Positions 29,015 through 38,692 of a stretch of 64,000 nucleotides of DNA are shown here, in pieces. Origin of the DNA: Pseudomonas sp. 102515 (GTDB lineage: Bacteria > Pseudomonadota > Gammaproteobacteria > Pseudomonadales > Pseudomonadaceae). The notes under the pieces were generated by a model that saw only the letters and a program-made list of their open reading frames with translations, ran no database searches and was not told the origin of the DNA. The DNA lies in contig NZ_JAVHTY010000001.1 in assembly GCF_031085165.1 (NCBI RefSeq), positions 1,240,001 through 1,304,000 of the forward strand. The letters run 5' to 3'. Each line of letters opens with the position of its first letter. Within the stretch, counting starts at the first letter, position 1. A program made the translations under genes and the position numbers.

Positions 29015-29977
29015 TCACACCGCTTTCAGAACCGCCAAGTTTAACCGGATCCGCCCGGGGAGATCAGTCTCGACGTCGCGCAGGGCACGCTCGATGGCCT
29101 GAACGAGACCGACTTCGCCTGCCGCGCCATGGCTTTTCACCACCACCGCATTCAGGCCGAGAAAGCTCGCGCCGTTGCGCAACTCCGGATCCCAGTGGCG
29201 AAAACGCCGGGCCAGCCAGGGCTGCAGCAACCGACGTTCGAGCCAGGAGGCCGTGCCGCTGCGCTCGACCAGCAGGCGCAGCAGCGCCTCACCGGACTTG
29301 AGCACGGCATTGCCGGTGAAGCCATCGCAGACCACCACATCCGCCACCGCGGCATAGAGATCGCTGCCCTCGACGAAGCCGATGAAGTCGAAGGCCTGAC
29401 TCTCGGCGAGACGCCGTGCGGCGTCCTGGATCACCGGCGTGCCCTTGCCCGGTTCGCGACCGACATTGAGCAGCGCGACCCTTGGCCGCGCCAGGCCGCG
29501 GGCCTGGGCCGCACCCGCCCCCAGATAGGCGAATTGCACCAGCTGTTCGGCGGTGGTGTCGAGATTGGCGCCGAGATCGAGCAGCAGCGTCTGATGCCTG
29601 CCCCGCCCGGGCAGCGCCGACACCATGGCCGGGCGATCGATGCCCGGCAGCGTCCCGAGCAGCAAGCGCGCAAGCGCCATCCAGGCCCCGGTATTGCCGG
29701 CGCTCAGGCAGCCCTGGGCGCGGCCTTGCTGCACCGCTTCGAGCGCGGCATGCATGGACGTGCGGGTGCGACTACGCACCACGGCAGCGGGTCGCTCATC
29801 GGGCCCGACGAGGCCATCGACGTATTCGAACTGCAGGCGAGCGGCAAGAGAGGCAGGCGGTGACCAGGCCGACAGGGCGTCGCGCTGACCACAGAGAAGG
29901 AGATGTAAGGCGGGGAAACGCTCGAGGGCGTCGAGTGAAGCAGGAACAATGCAGCGGGGACCGAAGTCCCCGCCCAT
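29015..29977 (-). CDS. plsX: Phosphate acyltransferase PlsX (start codon uncertain)
   Basis: PlsX makes acyl-phosphate from acyl-ACP for phospholipid synthesis. From the first ATG (29977) the product is 320 residues and begins MGGDFGPRCIVP. Family members start about ten residues earlier with a conserved strand, and that strand is encoded here in frame (EIVIAIDA, 29978-30001) with no ATG, GTG, TTG or CTG between it and the rpmF stop at 30011-30013. An ATC at 30002-30004, 8-10 bases after a GAG, is the only position matching the expected N-terminus. Family motifs include LSAGNTGAWMAL, LLDLGANLDTTAEQL, VVCDGFTGNAVLK and SHGAAGEVG. Function is confident, the start is not. Confidence 0.9.
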   Translation of the reverse strand: MGGDFGPRCIVPASLDALERFPALHLLLCGQRDALSAWSPPASLAARLQFEYVDGLVGPDERPAAVVRSRTRTSMHAALEAVQQGRAQGCLSAGNTGAWMALARLLLGTLPGIDRPAMVSALPGRGRHQTLLLDLGANLDTTAEQLVQFAYLGAGAAQARGLARPRVALLNVGREPGKGTPVIQDAARRLAESQAFDFIGFVEGSDLYAAVADVVVCDGFTGNAVLKSGEALLRLLVERSGTASWLERRLLQPWLARRFRHWDPELRNGASFLGLNAVVVKSHGAAGEVGLVQAIERALRDVETDLPGRIRLNLAVLKAV

Positions 29978-30010
29978 TGCATCGATCGCGATGACGATTT
30001 CGATCGAGAA

Positions 30011-30193
30011 TTACTCGTCGGAACCTTTGTCGATCACTTTGCGACCGCGGTAGAAACCGTCGGGCGACACGTGGTGGCGCAGGTGAACTTCACCGGTGCT
30101 CTTTTCCACGGACAGAGCGTTCGCTTCGAGGGCGTCGTGCGAACGACGCATGTCGCGAGCGGAACGGGATTTTTTGTTCTGCTGAACAGCCAT
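30011..30193 (-). CDS. rpmF: 50S ribosomal protein L32
   Basis: 60 residues, basic N-terminus [20 protein letters not shown], typical of proteobacterial L32 without the zinc-binding cysteines found in some other bacteria. It lies 10 bases downstream of yceD and directly upstream of plsX, the widespread yceD-rpmF-plsX order. Confidence 0.97.
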   Translation of the reverse strand: MAVQQNKKSRSARDMRRSHDALEANALSVEKSTGEVHLRHHVSPDGFYRGRKVIDKGSDE

Positions 30194-30203
30194 GATTTAA
30201 CTC

Positions 30204-30731
30204 CTAAACGTTTGGGTCACGCTTCAACTGCGCAAGTACACTGAACGGGTTGGGTCGCTTTTCCTCGTCCGCCGGCTCTTCGGGCGCCTCGAAACCTTCC
30301 GGATGCTGGCAAGCACCTTCTGGATGCACGGGGATGATCGGCAGAGCGAGCAACAGCTCTTCTTCGATCAGACCATGCAGATCCAGGGGCTCTTCACCAA
30401 CCTCCAGGGCATCGTAACCCTGTGGCAAGGCATCGGCCGACTTCCCTTCCCAGAGCACGGCGAAATCGAATTCGCTGCTAATGGGAAGCACTGCCGGCTC
30501 CAGACAACGCTGGCAAATCATCTCGACCTTGGTATCCAGGACACCATGGATGACGAATTGCTTTTGTTGATCACGCCCGAAGTCGAGGACGACGGCAACC
30601 GCGCCTTCGGACTTCACGAGCTGCTCGCCGACACGCCGCATGTTCGCGAGAGGCAGCTCACCCTTGAGGGTTACGCCGCGATCCGCCAATTTGCGAGGAT
30701 CGACCTGAGGTGGAATTGGCCCATTCAACAT
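30204..30731 (-). CDS. yceD: YceD (DUF177) family 23S rRNA accumulation protein
   Basis: 175 residues. DUF177 protein with the paired cysteines in VEMICQRCLEPAVLPI and the C-terminal AQLKRDPNV that is common in the family. In E. coli YceD is needed for normal 23S rRNA levels. First gene of the yceD-rpmF-plsX-fab run; divergent from the Maf gene with 99 bases between. Confidence 0.93.
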   Translation of the reverse strand: MLNGPIPPQVDPRKLADRGVTLKGELPLANMRRVGEQLVKSEGAVAVVLDFGRDQQKQFVIHGVLDTKVEMICQRCLEPAVLPISSEFDFAVLWEGKSADALPQGYDALEVGEEPLDLHGLIEEELLLALPIIPVHPEGACQHPEGFEAPEEPADEEKRPNPFSVLAQLKRDPNV

Positions 30732-30830
30732 AAGCGCGCCATTATAGGGACGGCCTTACGGCTGTCAAAGGAAATTAACCCCGAAGCGACTCCGACCGAC
30801 CTCTGGTCGACCTCGCCCGAGAACAAATTG

Positions 30831-31409
30831 ATGCCTCTCATTCTACTCGCTTCCAGCTCGCCTTACCGCCGCCACTTGCTGGAAAGGCTGCACCTGCCCT
30901 TCGCCCACCAGTCGCCGGACATCGACGAGACGCAGCTACCCGGCGAAAGCCCGCGGGCGCTGGTAGAACGCCTGGCCCGAGCCAAGGCCGCCGCCCTGGC
31001 CGATCAGCGGGAGCCGACCCTGATCATCGGCTCGGATCAGGCGACCGCCATAGAGGGCGAGATTCTCGGCAAGCCGCTGACTCACGAACGGGCCCATCAG
31101 CAGCTGACCCGGGCCAGCGGTCGCACCCTGGTGTTCCATACCGGACTGGCCGTACTGGACAGCCGTACCGGGGAGTGCCGCAGCGAGGTGGTGGATTTCC
31201 AGGTGCGCTTTCGCCCGCTGGATGCTGCGACGATCGACCGCTATCTGCGGGTGGAGCAACCCTATGATTGCGCCGGCAGCTTCAAGGCCGAAGGCCTCGG
31301 CATCGCCCTGTTCGAAGCCATGCAGGGAGAGGATCCGACCAGCCTGATCGGCCTTCCCCTGATCCGCCTGGCCGCATTGCTGCGCCAGGCAGGACTGCAG
31401 GTGCCCTAG
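30831..31409 (+). CDS. Maf-like nucleotide pyrophosphatase (YceF type)
   Basis: 192 residues from the ATG at 30831. Maf fold with LLASSSPYRRHLLERL at the N-terminus, IIGSDQATAIEG and GLGIALFEAMQGEDPTSL. The YceF subgroup, which this resembles, hydrolyses 7-methyl-GTP, probably as a housekeeping enzyme. It is the only plus-strand gene between rluC and yceD, convergent with sppA (21 bases between stops). Confidence 0.9.
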   Translation: MPLILLASSSPYRRHLLERLHLPFAHQSPDIDETQLPGESPRALVERLARAKAAALADQREPTLIIGSDQATAIEGEILGKPLTHERAHQQLTRASGRTLVFHTGLAVLDSRTGECRSEVVDFQVRFRPLDAATIDRYLRVEQPYDCAGSFKAEGLGIALFEAMQGEDPTSLIGLPLIRLAALLRQAGLQVP

Positions 31410-31430
31410 GCCACCTGCAGCTGGCACCGG

Positions 31431-32423
31431 CTAACGCAGCGCCGGACCCTGCCAGCCCATGTAGAGCGCCAGACGCTCGGCGACGCTGGCGCCCAGGCGC
31501 TTGGCGAACCGATCAAAGGGCGAGTCCTCCTGGGTGAAGTCCACCAGGCGCTCCTCCTTGACCACATCCCGTGCCACATGGCTGGCACTGCCCAGGCCGT
31601 CGATCAGCCCCAGGGTCAGGGCCTGCTCGCCGGACCAGACCAGTCCGGAGAACAACTCGGGATGGCCCTCGACCTTGAGTCGATCGCCACGCCCCTTCTT
31701 GACGCTGTCGATGAACTGCTGATGGGTGGTATCCAGCACCTGCTGCCAGAAGCGGGTTTCTTCGGGCTTCTGCGGCTGGAAGGGATCGAGGAAGGCCTTG
31801 TGTTCGCCGGACGTGTAGACGCGACGCTCCACGCCCAGCTTCTCCATGGTGCCGACGAAACCGAAGGAAGCCGCCGTCACGCCGATGGAGCCGACCAGAC
31901 TGGCCTTGTCGGCATAGATGGCGTCGGCGGCGCTGGCCACATAGTAGGCGCCCGAGGCACCCAGGTCGGTGATCACCGCATACAGCTTGATGTCCGGATG
32001 CAGACCGCGCAGACGCTTGATCTCGTCATAGATGTAGCCGGATTGCACCGGACTGCCACCCGGACTGTTGATGCGCAGCACCACGCCGCGGGTGTTGCTA
32101 TCGTCGAACGCCTTGCGCAGGGCCGTGACCACGTTGTCGGCACTGGCCTTCTCGTCGTCGGCGATCACCCCCTTGAGTTCGATGAGTGCGGTATGGGCGC
32201 CGGACTCGGCCACCCCGCCCTTCTTGCCCAACGACAGCAGCGGCGTGAACAGCACCAGCATGAGAATCAGGTAGGCAAAGGTCAGCAGCTTGAAAAAGAT
32301 GCCCCAGCGCCGCGCCCGCCGCTGCTCGCGCACGCTGGCGAGCATGGTCTTCTCGATCAGGGCCCAGGTCTTGTCATCCGCCGGGCGCGTAGGCCCGCTG
32401 TCTTCCTTCCACTCGTCAGCCAT
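31431..32423 (-). CDS. sppA: Signal peptide peptidase SppA-like S49 protease
   Basis: 330 residues from the ATG at 32423; the frame extends to 32456 but that overlaps the HAD gene end. One N-terminal membrane helix (FFKLLTFAYLILMLVLFTPLLSL split in two), then an S49 domain: INSPGGSPVQSG, the Ser nucleophile in LGASGAYYVASAAD, the Lys base in YADKASLVGSIGV. Short single-domain form (about half E. coli SppA) that would assemble as a larger ring. It overlaps the upstream HAD gene by 8 bases. Confidence 0.92.
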   Translation of the reverse strand: MADEWKEDSGPTRPADDKTWALIEKTMLASVREQRRARRWGIFFKLLTFAYLILMLVLFTPLLSLGKKGGVAESGAHTALIELKGVIADDEKASADNVVTALRKAFDDSNTRGVVLRINSPGGSPVQSGYIYDEIKRLRGLHPDIKLYAVITDLGASGAYYVASAADAIYADKASLVGSIGVTAASFGFVGTMEKLGVERRVYTSGEHKAFLDPFQPQKPEETRFWQQVLDTTHQQFIDSVKKGRGDRLKVEGHPELFSGLVWSGEQALTLGLIDGLGSASHVARDVVKEERLVDFTQEDSPFDRFAKRLGASVAERLALYMGWQGPALR

Positions 32424-33102
32424 GCCCAACCTCACTCCTGACCACAACATTGTCACCCAGCCACAGCGCCAGGTCCGCGAAAGCTTCGATCACCAGGCGC
32501 GGCCCGAAATCCCTCAGCACCGCGGCCGGCTGGGCGCCATAGGCGACCCCGACCGCAGCGACCCCGGCACGCCGCGCCATTTCCAGGTCGAAGACGGCAT
32601 CCCCCACCAGCAGGGCCCGCTCCGGCGCCACGCCGCAATGGGCGAGAATCTCCTGCACCATCTGCGGGTCCGGCTTGCCGGCGGCCTCGTCGGCGCAACG
32701 GGTGATGTCGAAGAACTCGCTCAGGCCATGCTGCTGCAGCGAACGGGCCAGGCCGCGACGGCTTTTACCCGTCGCCACGGCCAGTTGGTAACCCCGGGCG
32801 CGAAAGCGCTGCAACCCACTCAGCACATCGGGAAACAGGGGCGACGCCTGCTGTTCACGGCGGACGAATTCGGCACTGTAGGCATCGCGAAATCCCTCGA
32901 TCTGCGCCGAAGTGACCAGCTGTGGATAAAGGGTCTGGATGGCCGCCACCAGCTCCAGGCCGATGATGCCCTTGATGGCCACATCGCTGCGCGGCGGCAA
33001 GCCCAACTGCTCGGCCGCCACGTGCATCACCTCGACGATCCGGCCGATGGAGTCCGCCAGGGTGCCGTCCCAGTCGAAGATCAGCAGCTGGTAGTCAGGC
33101 AT
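32416..33102 (-). CDS. HAD-IA family phosphatase
   Basis: 228 residues from the ATG at 33102 ([18 protein letters not shown]). Motif [10 protein letters not shown], motif II around [10 protein letters not shown], motif III Lys in AAGKPDPQM and motif [15 protein letters not shown]. The layout is phosphoglycolate-phosphatase-like (Gph group). It sits between rluC and sppA with 8-base overlaps on both sides, the conserved Pseudomonas operon. The substrate is unknown. Confidence 0.9.
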   Translation of the reverse strand: MPDYQLLIFDWDGTLADSIGRIVEVMHVAAEQLGLPPRSDVAIKGIIGLELVAAIQTLYPQLVTSAQIEGFRDAYSAEFVRREQQASPLFPDVLSGLQRFRARGYQLAVATGKSRRGLARSLQQHGLSEFFDITRCADEAAGKPDPQMVQEILAHCGVAPERALLVGDAVFDLEMARRAGVAAVGVAYGAQPAAVLRDFGPRLVIEAFADLALWLGDNVVVRSEVGHG

Positions 33103-34048
33103 CCAGCCGCTCCAGCGTCTGACTCCAGGTACCGTCGACCGGCGCTTCCAGGCGCAACTCACCGCCTTCGGGCAGGGGGATCACCAGACTCGCCGAGTGC
33201 AGGAACAGCCGCTTGCCGCCCAGCTCCCGGATCTCCTGGGAAAAGGCTTCATCGCCGTACTTGGGATCGCCGGCGATGGCGTGCCCCGCATGGCGCGCAT
33301 GGACGCGGATCTGGTGGGTCCGCCCCGTCACCGGTCGCGCCTCGACCAGGGTGGCGAATTCGCCGTAGCGCCGCAGCACCCGGAACTCGGTGAGCGCCTC
33401 CTTGCCCTCGTCGTTGACCTCGACCATACGCTCACCGGACCTGAGGGTGTTCTTCAGCAGCGGCGCGCTGATCTTCTTCTTGGCCGCCGGCCAATGGCCG
33501 CGCACCAGGGCGTGATAGCGCTTGTCCACGCCGTCGCCGCGCAGGGCTTCGTGCAAGAAGCGCAGCATGCTGCGCTTCTTGGCGATCATCAGCAGGCCCG
33601 AGGTATCCCGGTCGAGGCGATGGACCAGCTCGATGTCGCGGGCATCGGGACGCAGCTGGCGAAAGACCTCGATGACCCCGCCGGACAGGCCACTGCCGCC
33701 GTGCACGGCGATGCCGGCCGGCTTGTTGATGACGATGAGGGCCTTGTCCTCGTGGACGATGGAGTCCTCCAGGCGCTCGAGCAGCCCCTTGGCCAGGGGT
33801 GCCGGCTCGTCGGGCTCGGACAGGCGCAGCGGCGGTACGCGGATCTGGTCGCCGGCCTGCAGGCGGTAGTCGGGCTTGATGCGCCCCTTGTTCACCCGTA
33901 CTTCGCCCTTGCGCAGGATGCGATAGATGAGGGTCTTGGGCGCACCCTTGAGCTGGGTACGCAGGAAGTTGTCGATACGCTGGCCGGCATAGTCGGCAGG
34001 CACATCGAGCAGTTGAACGCCGGTGCTGGGAGAAGGAGGCTTAGTCAT
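33095..34048 (-). CDS. rluC: 23S rRNA pseudouridine(955/2504/2580) synthase
   Basis: 317 residues from the ATG at 34048 ([10 protein letters not shown]). S4 RNA-binding domain at about residues 20-80 ([21 protein letters not shown]), then the RluA-type catalytic domain with the active-site Asp in [11 protein letters not shown]. It modifies three uridines in 23S rRNA. Divergent from rne, as in E. coli and other gamma-proteobacteria. Confidence 0.95.
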   Translation of the reverse strand: MTKPPSPSTGVQLLDVPADYAGQRIDNFLRTQLKGAPKTLIYRILRKGEVRVNKGRIKPDYRLQAGDQIRVPPLRLSEPDEPAPLAKGLLERLEDSIVHEDKALIVINKPAGIAVHGGSGLSGGVIEVFRQLRPDARDIELVHRLDRDTSGLLMIAKKRSMLRFLHEALRGDGVDKRYHALVRGHWPAAKKKISAPLLKNTLRSGERMVEVNDEGKEALTEFRVLRRYGEFATLVEARPVTGRTHQIRVHARHAGHAIAGDPKYGDEAFSQEIRELGGKRLFLHSASLVIPLPEGGELRLEAPVDGTWSQTLERLDA

Positions 34049-34075
34049 CGGCAGATGATAGCAATTTTCCCTTAT

Positions 34076-34104
34076 TTGAAGCACTTAAAGCTTGCTGCTA
34101 TAGT
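34076..34104 (+). promoter_or_regulatory. Sigma-70 promoter of rne
   Basis: TTGAAG (34076-34081), 17 bases, TATAGT (34099-34104). Initiation would be near 34111, giving a leader of roughly 640 bases before the rne start codon. It overlaps nothing else and lies 28 bases upstream of the divergent rluC start. Confidence 0.75.
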
Positions 34105-34109
34105 CCGGA

Positions 34110-34752
34110 GGCGGTTATCAGTCCTGTCTGGATGGCGCCGCTCGCGAGGCCGTAGATTCCGCCCGCGAACAATAGGCTGCAAATGCAATAGTCACTGGAC
34201 GTCTGGCCGTCCAGCAGACCGCCGACTCTGCCCAAAGGGGTGAGTGGCGAGCTGCGATCCGCCTGGTAACCAAGGCAGCGGCACCCAGGGTGTCAGCTGT
34301 AAAACGACAACCGCTCCGGACCTTGCGGGCGGCACCAGATTCCTGAAGATTGTGTGCAGGATGGAGATGCACAACCAGCGTATCGCGTAGCCTGACAGTA
34401 CGCCTGCAGCCCGCTTCGCGCCCAGCTTCGGCCAAGGTGACGATCGCAGGTGGAAGCCTCAAGGCCAACGGCCGATGCTCCAACCGCGACACCTGACACG
34501 AATCCCGCGACGACCCGGCTGCCCGAGCCTTTCGGCTGTCACGCCCGCACCATGCCTGGTTGATTCCTCCTCTTGTGGAGCTGCAACGGCAGTCGCTCAA
34601 GCGCCTGCAGGAGACGTAGTCGCGGCACGCCCCCGGGCCTGCTGCTGGACACGAAGGCCGGCTTGGACCGGCTTCGATACGACCCCGTGCACCCTTCTCC
34701 TGAATCCTGTTGCCACCACGTGGGCCGAGAGCCTGGAACGTAGTGGTATTAC
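34110..34752 (+). ncRNA. Long 5' leader of rne, probably including the rne-II autoregulatory RNA
   Basis: About 640 bases without a credible gene on either strand, between a good promoter and rne. Several local inverted repeats are visible, such as GTCTGGCCGTCCAGCAGAC at 34200-34218 and CCGGCTTGGACCGG at 34661-34674. RNase E homologues regulate their own mRNA through the 5' leader; a conserved structure named rne-II has been described in Pseudomonas. I identify it by position and not by matching the covariance model, so its exact limits are unknown. Confidence 0.6.
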
Positions 34753-37700
34753 ATGAAAAGAATGCTCATCAACGCGACCCAGCCCGAGGAATTGCGGGTT
34801 GCCCTGGTCGACGGTCAACGTCTGTTCGATCTGGACATCGAGTCCGGAGCTCGCGAACAGAAAAAGGCCAACATCTACAAAGGTCGCATCACCCGCATCG
34901 AACCCAGCCTGGAAGCCGCCTTCGTCGACTTCGGCGCCGATCGCCACGGCTTCCTCCCGCTGAAGGAAATCTCCCGGGAATACTTCAAGAAGAACCCGGA
35001 AGGCCGCGTCAACATCAAGGAAGTACTCTCCGAAGGCCAGGAAGTAGTCGTCCAGGTCGAAAAGGAAGAGCGCGGCAACAAGGGCGCCGCCCTGACCACC
35101 TTCATCAGCCTCGCCGGTCGCTACCTGGTGCTGATGCCCAACAATCCCCGCGCAGGCGGCATCTCCCGCCGCATCGAGGGTGAAGAGCGCAACGAACTGC
35201 GCGAAGCCCTGAACGGCCTGAATGCCCCGGGCGACATGGGCCTGATCGTGCGCACCGCCGGCCTGGGTCGCAGCACCGAAGAACTGCAGTGGGACCTCGA
35301 CTACCTGCTGCAACTCTGGTCCGCCATCAACGAAGCCTCGGGCGAGCGCAAGGGCCCCTTCCTGATCTATCAGGAAAGCAACGTCATCATTCGCGCCATC
35401 CGCGACTATCTGCGCCAGGACATCGGTGAAGTCCTGGTCGACAGCGTCGAAGCCCAGGAAGAAGCCCTGAGCTTCATCCGCCAGGTGATGCCGCAGTACG
35501 CCAGCAAGATCAAGCTGTACCAGGACAGCGTCCCGCTGTTCAATCGCTTCCAGATCGAAAGCCAGATCGAGACCGCCTTCCAGCGCGAAGTGAAGCTGCC
35601 CTCGGGCGGCTCCATCGTCATCGATCCCACCGAAGCCCTGGTGTCCATCGACATCAACTCGGCGCGCGCCACCAAGGGTGGCGACATCGAAGAAACCGCC
35701 CTGCAGACCAACCTGGAAGCGGCTGAGGAAATCGCCCGCCAGCTGCGCCTGCGCGACATCGGCGGCCTGATCGTCATCGACTTCATCGACATGACCCCGG
35801 TCAAGAACCAGCGCGCCGTGGAAGATCGCGTCCGCGAAGCCCTGGAAGCCGACCGCGCCCGCGTGCAGATCGGTCGTATTTCCCGCTTCGGCCTGCTGGA
35901 GATGTCCCGCCAGCGCCTGCGCCCCTCCCTGCGCGAAACCAGCGGCATTGTCTGCCCCCGTTGCAACGGCCAGGGCATCATCCGCGACGTGGAATCCCTG
36001 TCGCTGGCCATCCTGCGCCTGATCGAGGAAGAAGCCCTCAAGGATCGTACCGCCGAGGTCCGTGCCCACGTACCCATCCAGGTCGCGTCCTTCCTGCTCA
36101 ACGAGAAGCGCAACAGCATCACCAAGATCGAGCTGCGCACCCGCGTGCGCATCATCATCCTGCCGGACGATCACATCGAGACCCCGCACTTCGAAGTTCA
36201 GCGTCTGCGTGACGACAATCCCGAGCTGCTGAACAGCCAGTCCAGCTACGAGATGGCCAACACCGAAGCCGAAGAAGTACAGCCGGTCAGCTCCACCCGC
36301 ACCCTGGTGCGCCAGGAAGCGGCCGTGAAGGTCGCGCCCGAGCGCGCACCGGCACCCACGCCGGTCACCGCCGAAGTCGTGGCGCCCGTCGCTCCTGCCG
36401 CCAAGGCCACCGCCGAGCCCAATCTGTTCAAGGGCCTGGTCAAGTCCCTGGTCAGCCTGTTCGCCGGCAAGACCGAAGAGCAGCCCATGGCCGACAAGGC
36501 CGTTGCCGCGCCGGTAGCCGCCAAGAGCAGTGACGAGCAGCGCAGCCAGGACGAGCGTCGCAACGGTCGTCAGCAGAATCGCCGCCGCGAAGGCCGTCGT
36601 GACGACGAGCGCAAGCCGCGCGAAGAACGCCAGCCGCGCGCCGATCGTGGCGAACGCAGCGAGCGCCCGGCCCGTGAAGAGCGCAAGCCGCGTGAAGAGC
36701 GTCAGCCTCGCGAAGAGCGCCAGGCCCGCGAAGACCGCCCGGCTCGCGAGGAGCGTCAGCCCCGCGAGGAGCGCGCCTCTCGCGAAGAGCGTCAACCGCG
36801 TGAAGAACGCCAGCCGCGCGAAGAGCGTCAGCCCCGCGAGGAGCGCGCCTCTCGCGAAGAGCGTCAACCGCGTGAAGAGCGTCAACCCCGTGAAGATCGC
36901 CAGCCGCGCGAAGAGCGCGTGAGTGCCGAAGAGCGGCCGGCTCGCGAAGAGCGCCAGCCTCGTGAGGAGCGTCAGCCTCGCGAAGAGCGCAAGCCACGTG
37001 AAGAGCGTCAGCCCCGCGAAGAGCGCAAGGCGCGCGAAGAGCGTCAGGAAGCGGCCAGCGCCGAAGAGCTGAACGAAGAAGAAGTACTGGAAGGCAATGA
37101 CGAACTGGAAGAAGGCGAAGAGCGTCCGCGTCGCCGTTCCCGCGGTCAGCGTCGCCGCAGCAACCGTCGTGAGCGTCAGCGCGACGCCCATGGCAACTTC
37201 ATCGAAGACGAAGAGCCGGGCACCGACGCCAATGTGGCGCCAGCCGCCATCGCACTGGGTACCGCTGTCGTGGTGAGCGAGAGCGTGACTGCCGTCGCCA
37301 CCCAGGAAGAGGCTCGCGAGGTTCGCCAGCAGGAGCTGGCAGTCACTGCCGACACCCCTGCCGCTGAAGTCACCCGGGAAACCGCGGTGGAGCAGCCTGC
37401 CGCCGAAGCGCCTGCCCAGCCGGAGATCCTCACGCCCAACGTGAGCCAGCTGCAGGACGAGCGTGCGCCGCACCAGGAAGTGGAAATTACCGCACCTGCC
37501 GCGGAGCAGATCGCCCCGGTCGCAACCCCTGCCACCATTCCTGCCGCACCGGTCGAAGCCGAAACTGCAGAGTCGGCCGCAGGCCGCGCCTCCAACGACC
37601 CGCGCGAGCGTCGTCGCCGTGAGCGCCTGGCTCGTGAAGCTGAAGCCGCTCGCGCCAGCCAGCCCGAGCAGCAGGCCGAGGCACCCGCCCTGGGCGCCAT

Positions 37701-38010
37701 CGCCGAAACCGAGGAAACCTTCGCTACCGCAGCGGTAGGCACCGTGGAGCCGCAGCAGGCGACCGAGGTCCAGCCCGTCCAGGCGACCGAGGAGCTGCCC
37801 GCAGCCGAGGCCGAGTCGGCACCGATCGCGATGGAAGAGCCCGTCGAGGTCGTGCCCAGCCCTGCCCAGGAAGAAGCGGCCAGCGTCGCCCTGACCGGGG
37901 ATAGTGCCACTGAAGAAGCGCCCAAGGCCGATGCCGTGAAAGAGGATGAAGCCACTCAGGCCGAACTCGATCGCAAGCGCAAGGACTCCCGGGAAAATCA
38001 TCCCGGCTGA
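34753..38010 (+). CDS. rne: Ribonuclease E
   Basis: 1085 residues. The essential endonuclease of mRNA decay and rRNA/tRNA maturation, and scaffold of the degradosome at the inner membrane. The N-terminal half has the S1 domain (about 35-125), catalytic aspartates Asp300 (SIDINSA) and Asp343 (IVIDFIDM), and the Zn-link CPRC at 401-404, each three less than E. coli numbering. From about residue 520 the protein is disordered: an amphipathic helix ([16 protein letters not shown] near 557-572) for membrane attachment, an Arg/Glu-rich block (about 595-770), a basic patch, then a Glu/Ala/Pro-rich tail. Divergent from rluC. Confidence 0.97.
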   Translation: MKRMLINATQPEELRVALVDGQRLFDLDIESGAREQKKANIYKGRITRIEPSLEAAFVDFGADRHGFLPLKEISREYFKKNPEGRVNIKEVLSEGQEVVVQVEKEERGNKGAALTTFISLAGRYLVLMPNNPRAGGISRRIEGEERNELREALNGLNAPGDMGLIVRTAGLGRSTEELQWDLDYLLQLWSAINEASGERKGPFLIYQESNVIIRAIRDYLRQDIGEVLVDSVEAQEEALSFIRQVMPQYASKIKLYQDSVPLFNRFQIESQIETAFQREVKLPSGGSIVIDPTEALVSIDINSARATKGGDIEETALQTNLEAAEEIARQLRLRDIGGLIVIDFIDMTPVKNQRAVEDRVREALEADRARVQIGRISRFGLLEMSRQRLRPSLRETSGIVCPRCNGQGIIRDVESLSLAILRLIEEEALKDRTAEVRAHVPIQVASFLLNEKRNSITKIELRTRVRIIILPDDHIETPHFEVQRLRDDNPELLNSQSSYEMANTEAEEVQPVSSTRTLVRQEAAVKVAPERAPAPTPVTAEVVAPVAPAAKATAEPNLFKGLVKSLVSLFAGKTEEQPMADKAVAAPVAAKSSDEQRSQDERRNGRQQNRRREGRRDDERKPREERQPRADRGERSERPAREERKPREERQPREERQAREDRPAREERQPREERASREERQPREERQPREERQPREERASREERQPREERQPREDRQPREERVSAEERPAREERQPREERQPREERKPREERQPREERKAREERQEAASAEELNEEEVLEGNDELEEGEERPRRRSRGQRRRSNRRERQRDAHGNFIEDEEPGTDANVAPAAIALGTAVVVSESVTAVATQEEAREVRQQELAVTADTPAAEVTRETAVEQPAAEAPAQPEILTPNVSQLQDERAPHQEVEITAPAAEQIAPVATPATIPAAPVEAETAESAAGRASNDPRERRRRERLAREAEAARASQPEQQAEAPALGAIAETEETFATAAVGTVEPQQATEVQPVQATEELPAAEAESAPIAMEEPVEVVPSPAQEEAASVALTGDSATEEAPKADAVKEDEATQAELDRKRKDSRENHPG
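36751..36894 (+). repeat. 72-bp tandem duplication inside the rne Arg/Glu-rich segment
   Basis: Two adjacent 72-base units start at 36751 and 36823 and are identical over their first 56 bases, then diverge. Each encodes 24 residues of a (P/A)REERQ-type repeat. The surrounding stretch from about 36600 to 37050 is built from more degenerate 4-6 residue units of the same kind. Confidence 0.85.
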
Positions 38011-38024
38011 TCTCGGCCACCCAT

Positions 38025-38056
38025 GAAAAGGGGCGCCTAGGCGCCCCTTTTTTATG
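38025..38056 (+). terminator. Rho-independent terminator of rne
   Basis: GGGGCGCC / GGCGCCCC stem with a 2-base centre, preceded by AAAA and followed by six Ts, 18 bases after the rne stop. Confidence 0.92.
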
Positions 38057-38110
38057 CCTGGAATCCCTACAGGCGCCGGCACGCGCCCGAGTACGGGCTC
38101 GCGCCGTCCT

Positions 38111-38634
38111 GGTCAGGCCATCGAAGCCTTGTACGGCCTGGCGCCGAGGCAGAGCAAGATGCCCTACGCGTCGGGGCCACCTCAGCTCACCCTACGGCGC
38201 CTCGACATACCGGGCAGGTTGGCGAGCTTAGCGGTACCCGACATTGGCGCCAGGAGCAGGCAATGCTGGGCACCGACGATGGCGCTGTCTCAACCCAACC
38301 TACGGTGCCTCGACATACTGGACAGGTGGCGCAGAGCTTAGCGAAGCCCGACACTGGACAGGATGGCCGAGCTGTTGGGCTCCGCGTCGGGACCGCCTCA
38401 GCCCACCCCACGGCGCCCCGGCACGCGGGCATTGAGCTTAGCGAAGCCCGACATTGGGCGGGATGGCCGGGCTGTTGCGCTTCGGCGATGGAGCCGCCTC
38501 AACCCACCCCGACATACCGGGTAGGCTGGTGCCGAGCGCTGCGAAGCCCAACGCAGGGCGGGATAGCCTGCCTGCCAGAGACTTCGGCGGTGGCGCTGCT
38601 TCAAGCCCAACCCACGGCGCCCATGCAGGAAAAT
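38111..38634. repeat. Array of about 100-bp degenerate tandem repeats
   Basis: Units anchored on the block GAGCTTAGCGAAGCCCGACA start at 38224, 38334, 38434 and 38534 (spacings 110, 100, 100). A more diverged unit starts near 38111. Each unit continues with a GGGCGGGATGGCCGGGCTGTT-like block (truncated here in quoting), then CCGCCTCAACCCACC and CGGCGCCTCGACATACCGGG. No open frame in the region looks coding. On the opposite strand the units read as the 'GGGCTTCGCTAAGCTC' dispersed motif that is common in proteobacterial spacers. It fills the space between the rne and rpsI terminators. Confidence 0.8.
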
Positions 38635-38643
38635 TCCTGGGCA

Positions 38644-38675
38644 TAAAAAAACCCAGCCATTGGGCTGGGTTTTTC
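38644..38675 (-). terminator. Rho-independent terminator of rplM-rpsI
   Basis: AACCCAGCC / GGCTGGGTT stem with a 4-base loop and A/T runs on both sides; on the minus strand a run of seven Ts follows. It lies 18 bases after the rpsI stop and can work in both directions. Confidence 0.9.
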
Positions 38676-38692
38676 GAGCGTATCCCGAAGGA

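Noticed and set aside
34597-38082. 1161-codon open frame on the minus strand across rne
   Set aside because: Antisense shadow of the rne coding frame in GC-rich DNA. It has Gly/Leu/Ala-biased composition, no ribosome binding site and no family resemblance, while rne on the other strand is certain.
38057-38640. Repeat array considered as a CRISPR or a coding region
   Set aside because: Units are about 100 bp, degenerate and contiguous without unique spacers; the frames across it lack conserved or repeated protein sequence.
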